IMG/VR virus record: IMGVR_UViG_3300037502_002993 | Span: 1 to 64,000 of that record | Reading direction: 5' to 3' (one strand) | From: a virus | Length of the DNA: 64,000 nucleotides | In this document: positions 26,170-34,019 of the stretch, in pieces | Layout of the letters: every line of letters begins with the position of its first letter | Position numbering within the stretch: position 1 is the stretch's first letter | Position numbers and translations under genes: made by a program | Notes under the pieces: model-generated | Database searches by the model: none | The model's input: only the letters and a program-made list of their open reading frames with translations | Told to the model about the DNA's origin: nothing

Positions 26170-26781
26170 TTACAGCATGTTGCCGTACAGACTGGTGGGG
26201 TCTTCGCCCCCCTCTTCGAGGATATGTCGTACACGGGCCCAACTGTCCAGGACATCGAGCTTCTCGAAGCTGGTGAGTTCCCGTTCTCCCTCAGGGAGGT
26301 AGTCCTGGTAACGCTTCAGGATGTAGTCATCTCCTTCCAGCCGCCCAACGCCATCCATAACACGACGCCAGTCATACTGGGCTTCGCCCACAGCGTTCCC
26401 TTGGAGGTTTTTATAGCTATCGGAATAACCGTCCACCTCTTGATGGAGATATTTGCGCCTCAGGGTTTCCTCCGCCATCACCCATCGCTGCATGGTTAGA
26501 GATGCGGTTTGGAATTGGGCCATGTCATAAAGGGCTTGGATCTGATTAGACACCCAGAGACTGTCCAACTTGCTCTTGGCGTTTCTCAGCATCTGCATGG
26601 CTTGGGATTCTGAGATGGTCTGGTGAATCTGTTTGGCTTGCGAAAAGAACTGCTGCGCGCGTTCACCAAGGGCACTATAGAACCCATCACCACGCTGCGC
26701 AATCCAGTCCTTTGTCTGTTCATCCACCATTCCACCCCCAAGCGCATCGATGAGATCGTTGCCGTAATTGAGGGCCTGCAT
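26170..26781 (-). CDS. Hypothetical helical protein
   Basis: 203 residues, strongly helical, with Gln-rich segments (ERAQQFFSQAKQIHQTISES). ATG 26781 with AAGGAG upstream, 26 bases after the last exon of RNAP beta', so it is in the same operon. Unknown function. Confidence 0.6.
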   Translation of the reverse strand: MQALNYGNDLIDALGGGMVDEQTKDWIAQRGDGFYSALGERAQQFFSQAKQIHQTISESQAMQMLRNAKSKLDSLWVSNQIQALYDMAQFQTASLTMQRWVMAEETLRRKYLHQEVDGYSDSYKNLQGNAVGEAQYDWRRVMDGVGRLEGDDYILKRYQDYLPEGERELTSFEKLDVLDSWARVRHILEEGGEDPTSLYGNML

Positions 26782-26806
26782 TAATGGAACACTCCTTTAC
26801 GTTGGG

Positions 26807-26992
26807 TTACCCACGACCATTGAGGTAGTCAGCGTGTATCCAGTTGGCCGCCATGTCCACCACAGGACCTTGAAGGGCTAACTTACCTGTAATCTCGTGG
26901 GGCTTACTGACATCCCAACACCACAGGTGAGGGGCCAGCCTTGAGGTCTTCTCAGTTGCCCAGTTATCCAGATTCAGGATTAAAATCAGTGC
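26807..26992 (-). CDS. RNA polymerase beta' N-terminal part, exon 4
   Basis: Last exon of the split beta' gene. It reads ALILILNLDNWATEKTSRLA, then PHEITGKLALQGPVV and ends HADYLNGRG. Joined to the upstream pieces it continues the catalytic loop as NADFDGD-ALILIL. Alone it has no ATG. The first base follows the terminal G of intron C at 26993. The 61 codons close the gene. Confidence 0.8.
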   Translation of the reverse strand, partial: ALILILNLDNWATEKTSRLAPHLWCWDVSKPHEITGKLALQGPVVDMAANWIHADYLNGRG

Positions 26993-27436
26993 CAAATGTC
27001 TTCAGTGTGGTTCGTTAGGCCACACCCGCCACCTCCCCGCCTCACGGCGGTAAGGCGCTGCTCTGGGCGTTACCCAGACTGTTGAGATCATCTCTTATTC
27101 CACTTCCTGTGGAATCCTCCCGTTTTGACCCCACTTGGGGCCTACGCTACTCATCACTGTGATCCATTCCTTGGCAGTGCTTTCGCTGACCGTTGAGCCC
27201 ACTCCTTATCAATTAAGACTTAGGAGCTTCGCTGCGTGATTGGACAATCTCCACCGTTATTACCGACTGGCGTGTTTGTAACGCCAGGAGCGGCTAGTAG
27301 CCGCCCGTACCCAGTTAATTAGACTGGCCGCTAGTTTGTTTCCAGAACTAGTTTGGTAGATGGAGCTCTAAGCCCGTCCCCGCAATTAGAGAGGTTGTTT
27401 AGCTGTATGTTACCATACAGGGTGACATCACTGTTT
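26993..27436 (-). mobile_element. Group I intron C in RNAP beta' (444 nt, no ORF)
   Basis: Core signatures: AACCTCTCTAATTGCGGGGA near the 5' part, a GCTCAACGGTCAGC segment, AGAGATGATCTC with a P8-like stem, and a final CTAACGAACC...GAAGACATTTG. P1: exon GGUGAU pairs with GUCACC ten bases into the intron, placing a U-G wobble at the splice site. P10: exon 4 CACUG pairs with CAGUG just before that guide sequence. Both support the boundaries given. No endonuclease gene is inside. Confidence 0.8.
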
Positions 27437-27448
27437 ATCACCATCAAA
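27437..27448 (-). CDS. RNA polymerase beta' exon 3 (12-nt microexon, FDGD)
   Basis: TTTGATGGTGAT encodes the FDGD of the catalytic NADFDGD loop, whose aspartates bind the active-site magnesium. Its first six bases fit P10 of intron B (UUUGAU with AUCAAG) and its last six fit P1 of intron C (GGUGAU with GUCACC). The exon is read from splice logic and protein conservation; RNA evidence is needed. Confidence 0.75.
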
Positions 27449-27929
27449 CAAATATCTTCGACTGGAGTCGTTAATTCCAGCCCGTCTTCCCTGGGACTAC
27501 TGCACCAGGAGACAGCTTCAGGATTTCCCTGAATGATTGAGACCATATCTTCCACTGTGTCTAAACACAGCAGCCTCCCGTTTCGATTTAAAGGACTTAC
27601 GTCTAGTGCCATTCCACACTAGCGGCCTACCCAAACACTTGGCTCTACTCTACTCACTTTAATCTCCGTAGAGACCAGCGCACTTTACAGCGCTGTCACT
27701 CCGCTTGCTTTGAGCAAGCCGCAGCTTTCGATGGTCGTTGAACACATGCCGTAGTTCCTAGTGTAGAAACCTTAGGCACTTCGTTGCGCTGATTCTGCCT
27801 GTTCAACACGTTTTTACCAAGCCACCCACTTCCATTACTGGGGGTGGTATTGTAGTGGGTTTCCCCCTACAAGTGGTAGTGTTGACATACAGCAAGTTCC
27901 CGCAGTTAGAGAGGTAAGGACCTTGATCG
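27449..27929 (-). mobile_element. Group I intron B in RNAP beta' (481 nt, no ORF)
   Basis: Core signatures: TTACCTCTCTAACTGCGGGA near the 5' end, GTTCAACGACCATCG, AAGATATGGTCTC followed by CATTCAGGGAAATCCTGAAG, and TTAACGACTCCAG...GAAGATATTTG at the end. P1: exon GGAU pairs with GUCC nine bases into the intron, with the U-G wobble at the splice site. P10: the 3' exon UUUGAU pairs with AUCAAG directly before the guide. The intron is unusually compact at its 5' end. Confidence 0.8.
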
Positions 27930-27935
27930 ATCCGC
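27930..27935 (-). CDS. RNA polymerase beta' exon 2 (6-nt microexon, AD)
   Basis: GCGGAT encodes Ala-Asp, the two residues needed between the N of exon 1 and FDGD of exon 3 to give the universal NADFDGD loop. It ends in U, as group I 5' splice sites require, and is preceded by a G, as the intron A end requires. It is the only six-base solution I found that satisfies the frame and both splice rules. Confidence 0.65.
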
Positions 27936-28402
27936 CGGTGCCTTCAGTAGGGGGCGTTACTCCCTACCCGCTACCCTTCTGTCTCTCGACAGTAAGGCGC
28001 TGCTCCAGGTTTTCCCTGGATGCCGAGACTATATCTTCACCCGCCAGCTTTAGACTGGGTAGGGTGTCTTCCGTTTCCCCGCCCGATCACTTGGCAGGTA
28101 CAGGGGCCCGAATCCCTTAGTCGTTGGGCACATCCCATATCCCTGTAAAAGGAACTTAGGGACTTCGCTGCGTGATTCCCCATTTTGCCTTATCTAGCGC
28201 ATCCTCGTCTCTTTTACTGTACCGCTGTGGTTAGCAGCGCCCCTGTGGGGTGTCTGACGACACCGGTCACTCTTTCGAGCACAGGTTAGTGTACGAGGCT
28301 TTAGTGGGTTCCCGTCAATTAGGAAGAACACCGCCCAGAACTTTCATCCTGGGGGAACATTAGGAAAGTTTCTCCAATCGAGGTATTTTAACTTTCCTGT
28401 CT
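27936..28402 (-). mobile_element. Group I intron A in RNAP beta' (467 nt, no ORF)
   Basis: Core signatures: CCTAATTGACGGGAACCC, GCCCAACGACTAAGGG, AAGATATAGTC with the P8-like CATCCAGGGAAAACCTGG, and GTAACGCCCCC...GAAGGCACCG at the end. A 9-bp stem (AGGAAAGTT with AACTTTCCT) lies in the P1/P2 region; pairing of exon AAU with GUU beyond it would give the U-G wobble, but this P1 is weak. Long stretches match the intron in the RNAP beta gene, including ACACCGGTCACTCTTTCGAG. Confidence 0.75.
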
Positions 28403-29650
28403 ATTGGGGGCTTTCAAAACTAGCGCAGAAAGTCCAATGGTGTTATCAGCCACATTGGACTTAAACTTGGTAATGAAGAATTGCTGGGTACTCCCTCGTT
28501 GAAGTGTTGGATTCCTGGAGAAGATACAACTGATGCCTTTTCCTGGTGCCTCATCTACCAGTTCTTTCAGTAATGCCTCCATCATGGGGTTGAATGAGGA
28601 CACACTGCGGTAGACAAAGTCCATGGCTTGTGTGCTGGTCATGCCACGCTTAAGCAGCTTATTGACCAGGTGGTACTTAAACAACTGAATACCCAACCCC
28701 CACGGCAGGTGCAGTTCATCGTAGTCATGGGGGTCGGTAATACTGGTGATAACAGCTCGTGCTGTGTAATGCAGGCGAGAACCGAAGACATGCTTACGCA
28801 GAACCCCACTCTTTGAGGCCATGCGGTCCTTCATGAAACTGTGGTAGTACTGACACAGTGACTTGATGGACGAAGAGACCCGATTCTCCACATCCGCCTG
28901 CCGGAGTGGGACCACGCTACTACTGGCACTGGCCATAGTCAATACCGCGTCTTTAGCTGCGTTCAGTGGGTTGTCCACATAGCGGCCCGAGTTGGTACTC
29001 TCCATGACGAAACATACCCGATTGGGCACCATCAGGTATTTCGGAAAGAACAGATGTCGGTAGGTATCGATCCACGTCATAAACTCATGGCGTTCTTTGA
29101 CGTTGTTGCCGAACATTTTCTCGCTAGCAAAGAACTCAATGTGTTTATCAAAGTCCTCCACAAAGGCTTTAAACCCCCGTCTCGGGTTATACGCCAGAAA
29201 CCGATCCAGTCGTTTTCTGGTTTCCTTCCCCATGGGTTTTTCCATATCAAACCGATATTTGGTATTGATCAGATACTCAAGGAAATCCACATGGCCTGTC
29301 TTGAGTTTGGGCTCAAGGATCAGGTACATCTCCGGGTGCATAAGAGCCGGTACCCCTTCCGGGGCCTGTAGCCAGAGCACACTCTTAATGGCTTGGGTGG
29401 TGGTGGATTCCACTGGGGTTTTACACACACTACACACAATGCCGATCTCATCCACACGGGTGTGCTTCTGACAATGGCACGTAGCTCCGAACTCGATGGT
29501 ATCGGTGTGATCGTAATGGGTGATGAGGTGCTTGTCCAATAACTCCTTTTGTTCCGGAATGGAGATGTCAAACTTGTTGGCGATGAGGGGATCAAACGTT
29601 AGACGCGCAAACTCCTCATCATAGTTGACCATTGTAGCAACAATGCCCAT
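28403..29650 (-). CDS. RNA polymerase beta' N-terminal part, exon 1 (phiKZ gp55-like)
   Basis: 416 codons from ATG 29650 (GGAGG upstream). Zinc-ribbon CHCQKHTRVDEIGIVCSVC near residues 58-76, a switch-type region RKHVFGSRLHYTARAVI, and near the end FSRNPTLQRGSTQQFF, equivalent to bacterial RxPTLHRLGIQ just ahead of the catalytic loop. The exon ends KAPN; without splicing it stops after RQES and lacks all catalytic aspartates. Spliced product about 483 residues. It lies next to the ChmA candidate, as phiKZ gp55 does to gp54. Confidence 0.88.
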
Positions 29651-29715
29651 GTTATCCTCCTACAGGCACAAGCGGCAAAGAGGCCCTCCCGAAGGAGGAC
29701 CACTTGAAAAGAAAA

Positions 29716-29735
29716 GGGGTCCCCGAAGGGACCCC
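29716..29735 (-). terminator. Terminator after the ChmA candidate
   Basis: GGGGTCCC/GGGACCCC stem with a TTCG-type loop followed by TTTTCTTTT on the minus strand. A second hairpin with GCCCTCC arms lies at about 29678-29692, ending CTCTTTGCCGC. Confidence 0.8.
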
Positions 29736-29756
29736 ATCCAGTGCTACTACCGGTGA

Positions 29757-31736
29757 TCAGTAGTAACGACCGGAACCCGCCACGTTGCCCTGATAGACAT
29801 GCCCGCGGTTCTGGTTCACCGTGGAACCGCCCTGGTGAATGTGTGCCTGACCGTCCACCGCGAACTGACTCATGAACTGGTTGCCGGCGAAGCGCTGGTT
29901 GCCACCCAGGACCTGAGAGATGTTCTCCAGCTCGACCTGCAAACCAGCACCAGCAGTGGCATCGTCCAGTGCCTTGATGAAACCAGGCGTCAGCGCCAGA
30001 CGCGCAGCACGACCAGTCACCTCCACACGAGAGCCCGCGTACTGACGGGTCAGCTTCTCCAGGCGATCCAGGCGCATGGCAGCCGGCATGGTGCCGAAGC
30101 CGCCCGGGTTGTTGCCGCAGAAGATCGCGTACCACTCATCGAACGCCACCTGGTCGCCCTTGGTGATGTTGAGCATCGCCAGCACGTCCAGTTCACGCAG
30201 ATCGCGGATCTGACCCTGATCATCCACCCAGCGACCCAGCAGGATCTCCTGGTTGGTGTGACGTACCAGTGGATCGCCCTCAGCAATGGCCTGGGAGAAA
30301 CGACCACTGGTCAGGTTATCAGCCGCGGCAATCAGACGCTTGCGTGCCTGGTTCTGGTACTTGCCAGGGGTGGCAGCGTCCAGCAGGAAGGTTTCGAAGG
30401 CGGAGTTCTCACTCATCGGCTGTACGTCGATGAGAAACGCCGGCATCGCTTCCATGGCATGACGAACGAACTCCAGGAAGTTCTGATCGGAGTAGTTCTT
30501 GGCCTTCAGGTCCACGTACTGGAACTCGGAGAAGGGCATCTTGTAGCCCAGTGCACCGATATCCTTCCAGTCCACCCCTTTCACACCCAGGCGCGGCTTG
30601 AGGGCTTCCAGCCAGGCGTAGTTGTAGGTCAGGCGGAATGCGTTGGACAGACCCAGCATGTAGAACTCACCCGTCTGGGACTGGATGTGCGGGGCCGGGC
30701 AGTTATTGGTGATGACCACAGTGGGCATGAAGGGTTGGGTCACCTGCTGCTGATTGGGAGAACCCCAACCGCCCTGCGGCTGACCACCGATGACACGACC
30801 GCCAGTGAACTCCACCCCAACGAAGCAGGACAGTTCATTGAGGGCGGTGTTCTCCTCGTAGAACTCATCCTCGTCCTTGGTATCCCCTTCGACCTGAGCG
30901 CCCATCCGCACAATCACGTCAGAGCGGATCGGATTGCCGACAATGTCGAACTTCGGCTCAGCAGTGAAGTCGAAAGAGGCTACGAAGCGGGTGTTGCTCG
31001 CTGCCTGACCGTTTTCGTTGATCGGCTTGAGGTCTTCGATACGGAAGGGCACTTCCCCAGCGAAGATCTGGATGCCATCGTCCACCCGGTTGACGGAATC
31101 GATCAGCAGGCGCTTGACCTCCACGGACTCCAGCTTGAAGTCGAAGTGACGTGGCACCAGAATGGGACCTGCGTCGATCGCGGTGACGTCACGACCTTCC
31201 GGCTGAATGCCCAGTTGGTTGAAGACGGTGTTGACCACCTTGGCCCAGTACTTCTCAGTGTAGACGTCCTGGCTGAAGGTTGTGACCTCGATCTGGGTCT
31301 GACCCACCCACTCCTTGCGCTTGCGCAGGGGGCGATCGGAATCCAGCATCACAACGCGGATGGCCACGGCGGTCTTCTGAGCGACCTGAGCGACCTTCAC
31401 CACCAGGATGGAACTACGACCCACACGGTGGGTTTCGGAGTCGAAGCGGATCAGGTGGAAGTCGTCGGGCATGCGCTGCATTTCGACTTCGGTTTTGTAG
31501 GCATCACGGATGGCGGTGAAGGCCTGGGAGGTGCGCTCTTCGCCACCGTCCATCTGACCGGAACGACGGAACACGGTGTTGATGTCACGGGGGTCGTTCA
31601 GGCCCCGTGCGGCGGGTTTGGGCGCTGCAGCACCCACATTACCGCCATAGCCAGTCGGACCACGACCCGTCGGCTGCGGTTGTGCCTTGGGCTGCTCGGG
31701 CTGGTTCTGGTTGCTTTCGTTATCGCGGATACCCAT
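29757..31736 (-). CDS. chmA: Probable chimallin, phage nuclear shell protein (phiKZ gp54-like)
   Basis: 659 residues. The N-terminus is disordered (Gln/Pro/Gly-rich, residues 1-50) and the C-terminal tail is flexible (QGNVAGSGRYY), with a folded middle, consistent with ChmA, which forms a flexible square lattice through its termini. The call rests mainly on position directly upstream of the gp55-like beta' gene, length and expected abundance: codon use is visibly more biased than in neighbours. I cannot align it here. Start ATG 31736 with AAGGAG upstream; the leader has two perfect palindromes. Confidence 0.65.
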   Translation of the reverse strand: MGIRDNESNQNQPEQPKAQPQPTGRGPTGYGGNVGAAAPKPAARGLNDPRDINTVFRRSGQMDGGEERTSQAFTAIRDAYKTEVEMQRMPDDFHLIRFDSETHRVGRSSILVVKVAQVAQKTAVAIRVVMLDSDRPLRKRKEWVGQTQIEVTTFSQDVYTEKYWAKVVNTVFNQLGIQPEGRDVTAIDAGPILVPRHFDFKLESVEVKRLLIDSVNRVDDGIQIFAGEVPFRIEDLKPINENGQAASNTRFVASFDFTAEPKFDIVGNPIRSDVIVRMGAQVEGDTKDEDEFYEENTALNELSCFVGVEFTGGRVIGGQPQGGWGSPNQQQVTQPFMPTVVITNNCPAPHIQSQTGEFYMLGLSNAFRLTYNYAWLEALKPRLGVKGVDWKDIGALGYKMPFSEFQYVDLKAKNYSDQNFLEFVRHAMEAMPAFLIDVQPMSENSAFETFLLDAATPGKYQNQARKRLIAAADNLTSGRFSQAIAEGDPLVRHTNQEILLGRWVDDQGQIRDLRELDVLAMLNITKGDQVAFDEWYAIFCGNNPGGFGTMPAAMRLDRLEKLTRQYAGSRVEVTGRAARLALTPGFIKALDDATAGAGLQVELENISQVLGGNQRFAGNQFMSQFAVDGQAHIHQGGSTVNQNRGHVYQGNVAGSGRYY

Positions 31737-31759
31737 GAGGGCTTTCTCCTTGCGTTTTA

Positions 31760-31795
31760 TTGCAGTCGACTGCAATGCTGTCCAGTTAACTGGAC
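31760..31795 (-). promoter_or_regulatory. Twin perfect palindromes in the ChmA leader
   Basis: TTGCAGTCGACTGCAA (31760-31775) and GTCCAGTTAACTGGAC (31780-31795), four bases apart, 24-60 bases before the start codon. In RNA both form tight hairpins; they could protect the 5' end of an abundant message or bind a protein as DNA. Confidence 0.55.
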
Positions 31796-31957
31796 GGCTC
31801 TTGCCTGTGAATGATGTGGGTTTCAAATCTGTTCGGATAAACCCACACCAGAATCCTTGCGTTACGACATACCGCTTAATGGCCTAGAAGGCCCGTGAGA
31901 CTGTCAGGTGACAATCCCCTATAAGATAACATTCCCAGTATTTTTCTACATGGGCAT

Positions 31958-32410
31958 TTAGAAGGGTCCTGCCTGAGTGACGATCTCGATCTTCAACACG
32001 GTGAACCCATCTCGCTCGACGTCATGGAACTCTTCGGCTAGGTGGTTAAGGGTCTCGATGAGTTTCTTATGGAGGTTAAACTCCTCCTCTTCTCCATCAA
32101 GCAATGTAGCGTGGGTATGGTGGACCTTCTTGACGTGGCCGGTTTCGTTCTCACACAGGGTAATCTCCACCAGCGGATAACGAAGGCCCGGGAGGTCCCA
32201 CTCCTCAATAGGGCGATCCTGACCTCCCATGGCATCCACCAGGGCGGTATGAGGAACCCCCTCGGAGGGGTAGTGGCCTTTACTCTTCTCCTTCTTCAAC
32301 ACCCCTTGCAAGGTGGAGATGGCCTGTTCCAGGTTCTGGATGATCGCTGCGTCCGGCGCTTCGTGAACACGGGGGGTATCGGTAGCGTCGGTGTTAGTGG
32401 TGTCAGACAT
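31958..32410 (-). CDS. Hypothetical protein
   Basis: 150 acidic residues with a disordered N-terminus (SDTTNTDATDTPRVHEAP) and a helical segment. ATG 32410 with GAGGAG upstream and the candidate promoter 40 bases further up, shared in sequence with the 21.2-kb site. Between it and ChmA lie about 160 bases of leader. Unknown function. Confidence 0.6.
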   Translation of the reverse strand: MSDTTNTDATDTPRVHEAPDAAIIQNLEQAISTLQGVLKKEKSKGHYPSEGVPHTALVDAMGGQDRPIEEWDLPGLRYPLVEITLCENETGHVKKVHHTHATLLDGEEEEFNLHKKLIETLNHLAEEFHDVERDGFTVLKIEIVTQAGPF

Positions 32411-32449
32411 GATGGTGCTCCTCTCAGTGGAAGGGTGGGGTACTGCTCA

Positions 32450-32467
32450 CCTTCATGATGTAGATGT
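32450..32467 (-). promoter_or_regulatory. Candidate phage promoter
   Basis: Same 18-base string as at 21243-21260, about 40 bases before the 32410 start, in the divergent region with the plus-strand gene at 32517. Confidence 0.55.
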
Positions 32468-32516
32468 GAAATTCACTGGATCTTATAGTCAACCTGTTTC
32501 CCGCGGAGTCCCTGTC

Positions 32517-33626
32517 ATGTATGAGCTCTTCCGTCGTCCAGCTACTCGTTTCAGAGGTCGCTTGCATTTCCCGGAGACGGCGTTTCTCCGTCGTCAATAT
32601 GACGCTCAGATCGACCAGGTGAAGCTCCACTATCGGCGTTACCCAAAACGAGTGGACAGCGATAACCTCTTTGGGAAGATGCTCACACACATTCCACTGC
32701 GTTGGGATCTGGATGATCGCAACTATGTACGCTATGTCGAGGACATGCATAGTGGGGTGAGTCGTGCCCATGGGTTAACCTCCCCCATTCATCGAGGTCG
32801 GGTGCATGAGCAGGGAGTGACCCTTGGGAAGAACAGTGACGAAATCCTCCTGGTGAGTGATGATGAGTTCCCTTTGCCGGAAGGGGAAGGGTGGCGTGAC
32901 CTCACCCCTATTACCTACCTTTACCATACCCGGGTGGATTTGGGGTTTCCTATCCTAAACAACCACGACCAGGTCCGGGGGTATGGGGTAACTGTTGTCA
33001 ATGTTCCGATGTTAGCGTTACAGTACCGTTGCTGGATAAAGGAGCAGCAGCAGCGCTTTGCCGATATAGCGGACAGTCAGGTAAATAGTGTCTTCCGCTT
33101 TATTGGAAGCTACCCACTGCCCAACGCCATCGTCTCCTATTTTGACATTGCGGTGTTCAATCGCCTGACCAAGCGCTTTAAAGGCATGGGCTTGCCCAAA
33201 CTCCCCGTACCTCATCCGTTTTATCTCACGGACTACAGCGCGAGAGTAGACAGCTACTGCGATAAGATCCTTGAAAGTAATCGTCAACGCAGTGGGGATC
33301 TGGAGCAAGTGGTCTATACAACACCCATGGTCCTCAAAGAGTCACTGTGGGAGGTGATGTACTTACCGAGTGACCCCGTCACCCGTCACAATGAATGGGC
33401 CCTCAACATTGCCAGGTTGCCCTATATTCGCTATTTGATTGAAGCCACCGTCACAAGCAGTGGGGGCGACAAGCGCTTTACCAATGAACTCTATACCAGT
33501 CTGATCGATGCTCGCTATGACAGAATCTTTCAGGGGGTGGGGTCGCATCGAGTCGTACAACAATACCGTCAGTCCATCCAGGAGCTGATCGAGATGCTGG
33601 AGGCCCTTGGCCATGGGTGGCGTTAA
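32517..33626 (+). CDS. Hypothetical protein, phiKZ-type
   Basis: 369 residues. Start ATG 32517 (MYELFRRPATRF) has GGAG upstream; the open frame extends further 5' but without a ribosome site. Rich in Arg and Tyr, predicted soluble. Not recognised. It faces away from the ChmA and beta' operon. Confidence 0.6.
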   Translation: MYELFRRPATRFRGRLHFPETAFLRRQYDAQIDQVKLHYRRYPKRVDSDNLFGKMLTHIPLRWDLDDRNYVRYVEDMHSGVSRAHGLTSPIHRGRVHEQGVTLGKNSDEILLVSDDEFPLPEGEGWRDLTPITYLYHTRVDLGFPILNNHDQVRGYGVTVVNVPMLALQYRCWIKEQQQRFADIADSQVNSVFRFIGSYPLPNAIVSYFDIAVFNRLTKRFKGMGLPKLPVPHPFYLTDYSARVDSYCDKILESNRQRSGDLEQVVYTTPMVLKESLWEVMYLPSDPVTRHNEWALNIARLPYIRYLIEATVTSSGGDKRFTNELYTSLIDARYDRIFQGVGSHRVVQQYRQSIQELIEMLEALGHGWR

Positions 33627-33656
33627 CCAACAGCAATACACATAAGGAGACTTCCT

Positions 33657-33755
33657 ATGTCACACCACTACGACCTGGAAACCCAACACCATCTCATTCA
33701 ACAGGCTGTTATAGTAAAACGGCTTGAGGTGGCACTCATAGCCCACCTGGGCTAG
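33657..33755 (+). CDS. Small protein (32 aa)
   Basis: Frame reads MSHHYDLETQHHLIQQAVIV and ends ALIAHLG. TAAGGAG lies nine bases upstream. It follows the 32517 gene by 30 bases and ends just before a terminator, which supports a real two-gene transcript. Confidence 0.5.
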   Translation: MSHHYDLETQHHLIQQAVIVKRLEVALIAHLG

Positions 33756-33769
33756 GGGAATCCATAAAG

Positions 33770-33790
33770 CGCCTCCCCACCGGGGAGGCG
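33770..33790. terminator. Bidirectional terminator
   Basis: CGCCTCCCC ACC GGGGAGGCG between convergent genes, flanked by CCATAAAG and TCTATGCCG arms. Confidence 0.75.
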
Positions 33791-33811
33791 TCTATGCCGT
33801 GACACATGGTA

Positions 33812-34019
33812 CTAGGGCTTGCGATTCAGGTTTAGAACCGCCTGCGTGGCGAAGCGCTCCAAGATATCGCCGTGGCACGCCTGGGGTGCACAGAAACACA
33901 CCAGGTCCTTTCCATCGAGTTCGGCCAGTTCCTCCAAAGAAACCTCCCCTGCACGAATTCGGCGAATGAGGTCGAGGCGGTAGGCCTCCACTACCACTTC
34001 TCGTGTACCGTCCTTTCCG
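33812..34019 (-). pseudogene. DUF4326-type gene, 3' part cut by a TnpB element
   Basis: The remaining 68 codons read GKDGTREVVVEAYRLDLIRR, then LEELAELDGKDLVCFCAPQA and CHGDILERFATQA, the conserved end of DUF4326 proteins (L.GK.LxCxCxPxxCHGD). The N-terminal half is missing; the frame now begins inside the TnpB end (MKQESPYFRRGSVN). No intact 5' part is found beyond the element, so flanking DNA was deleted. Confidence 0.75.

Noticed and set aside
27331-27612. 93-codon frame on the minus strand between introns
   Set aside because: It reads straight through the 3' core of intron B, the FDGD microexon and the 5' part of intron C, so it is intron structure read as protein.
29799-31814. 671-codon open frame on the plus strand
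   Set aside because: It is the antisense shadow of the ChmA candidate. The protein has the odd composition of a reverse frame (His/Val/Gln/Asp-rich without domains), and the minus frame has a ribosome site, terminator and protein-like sequence.
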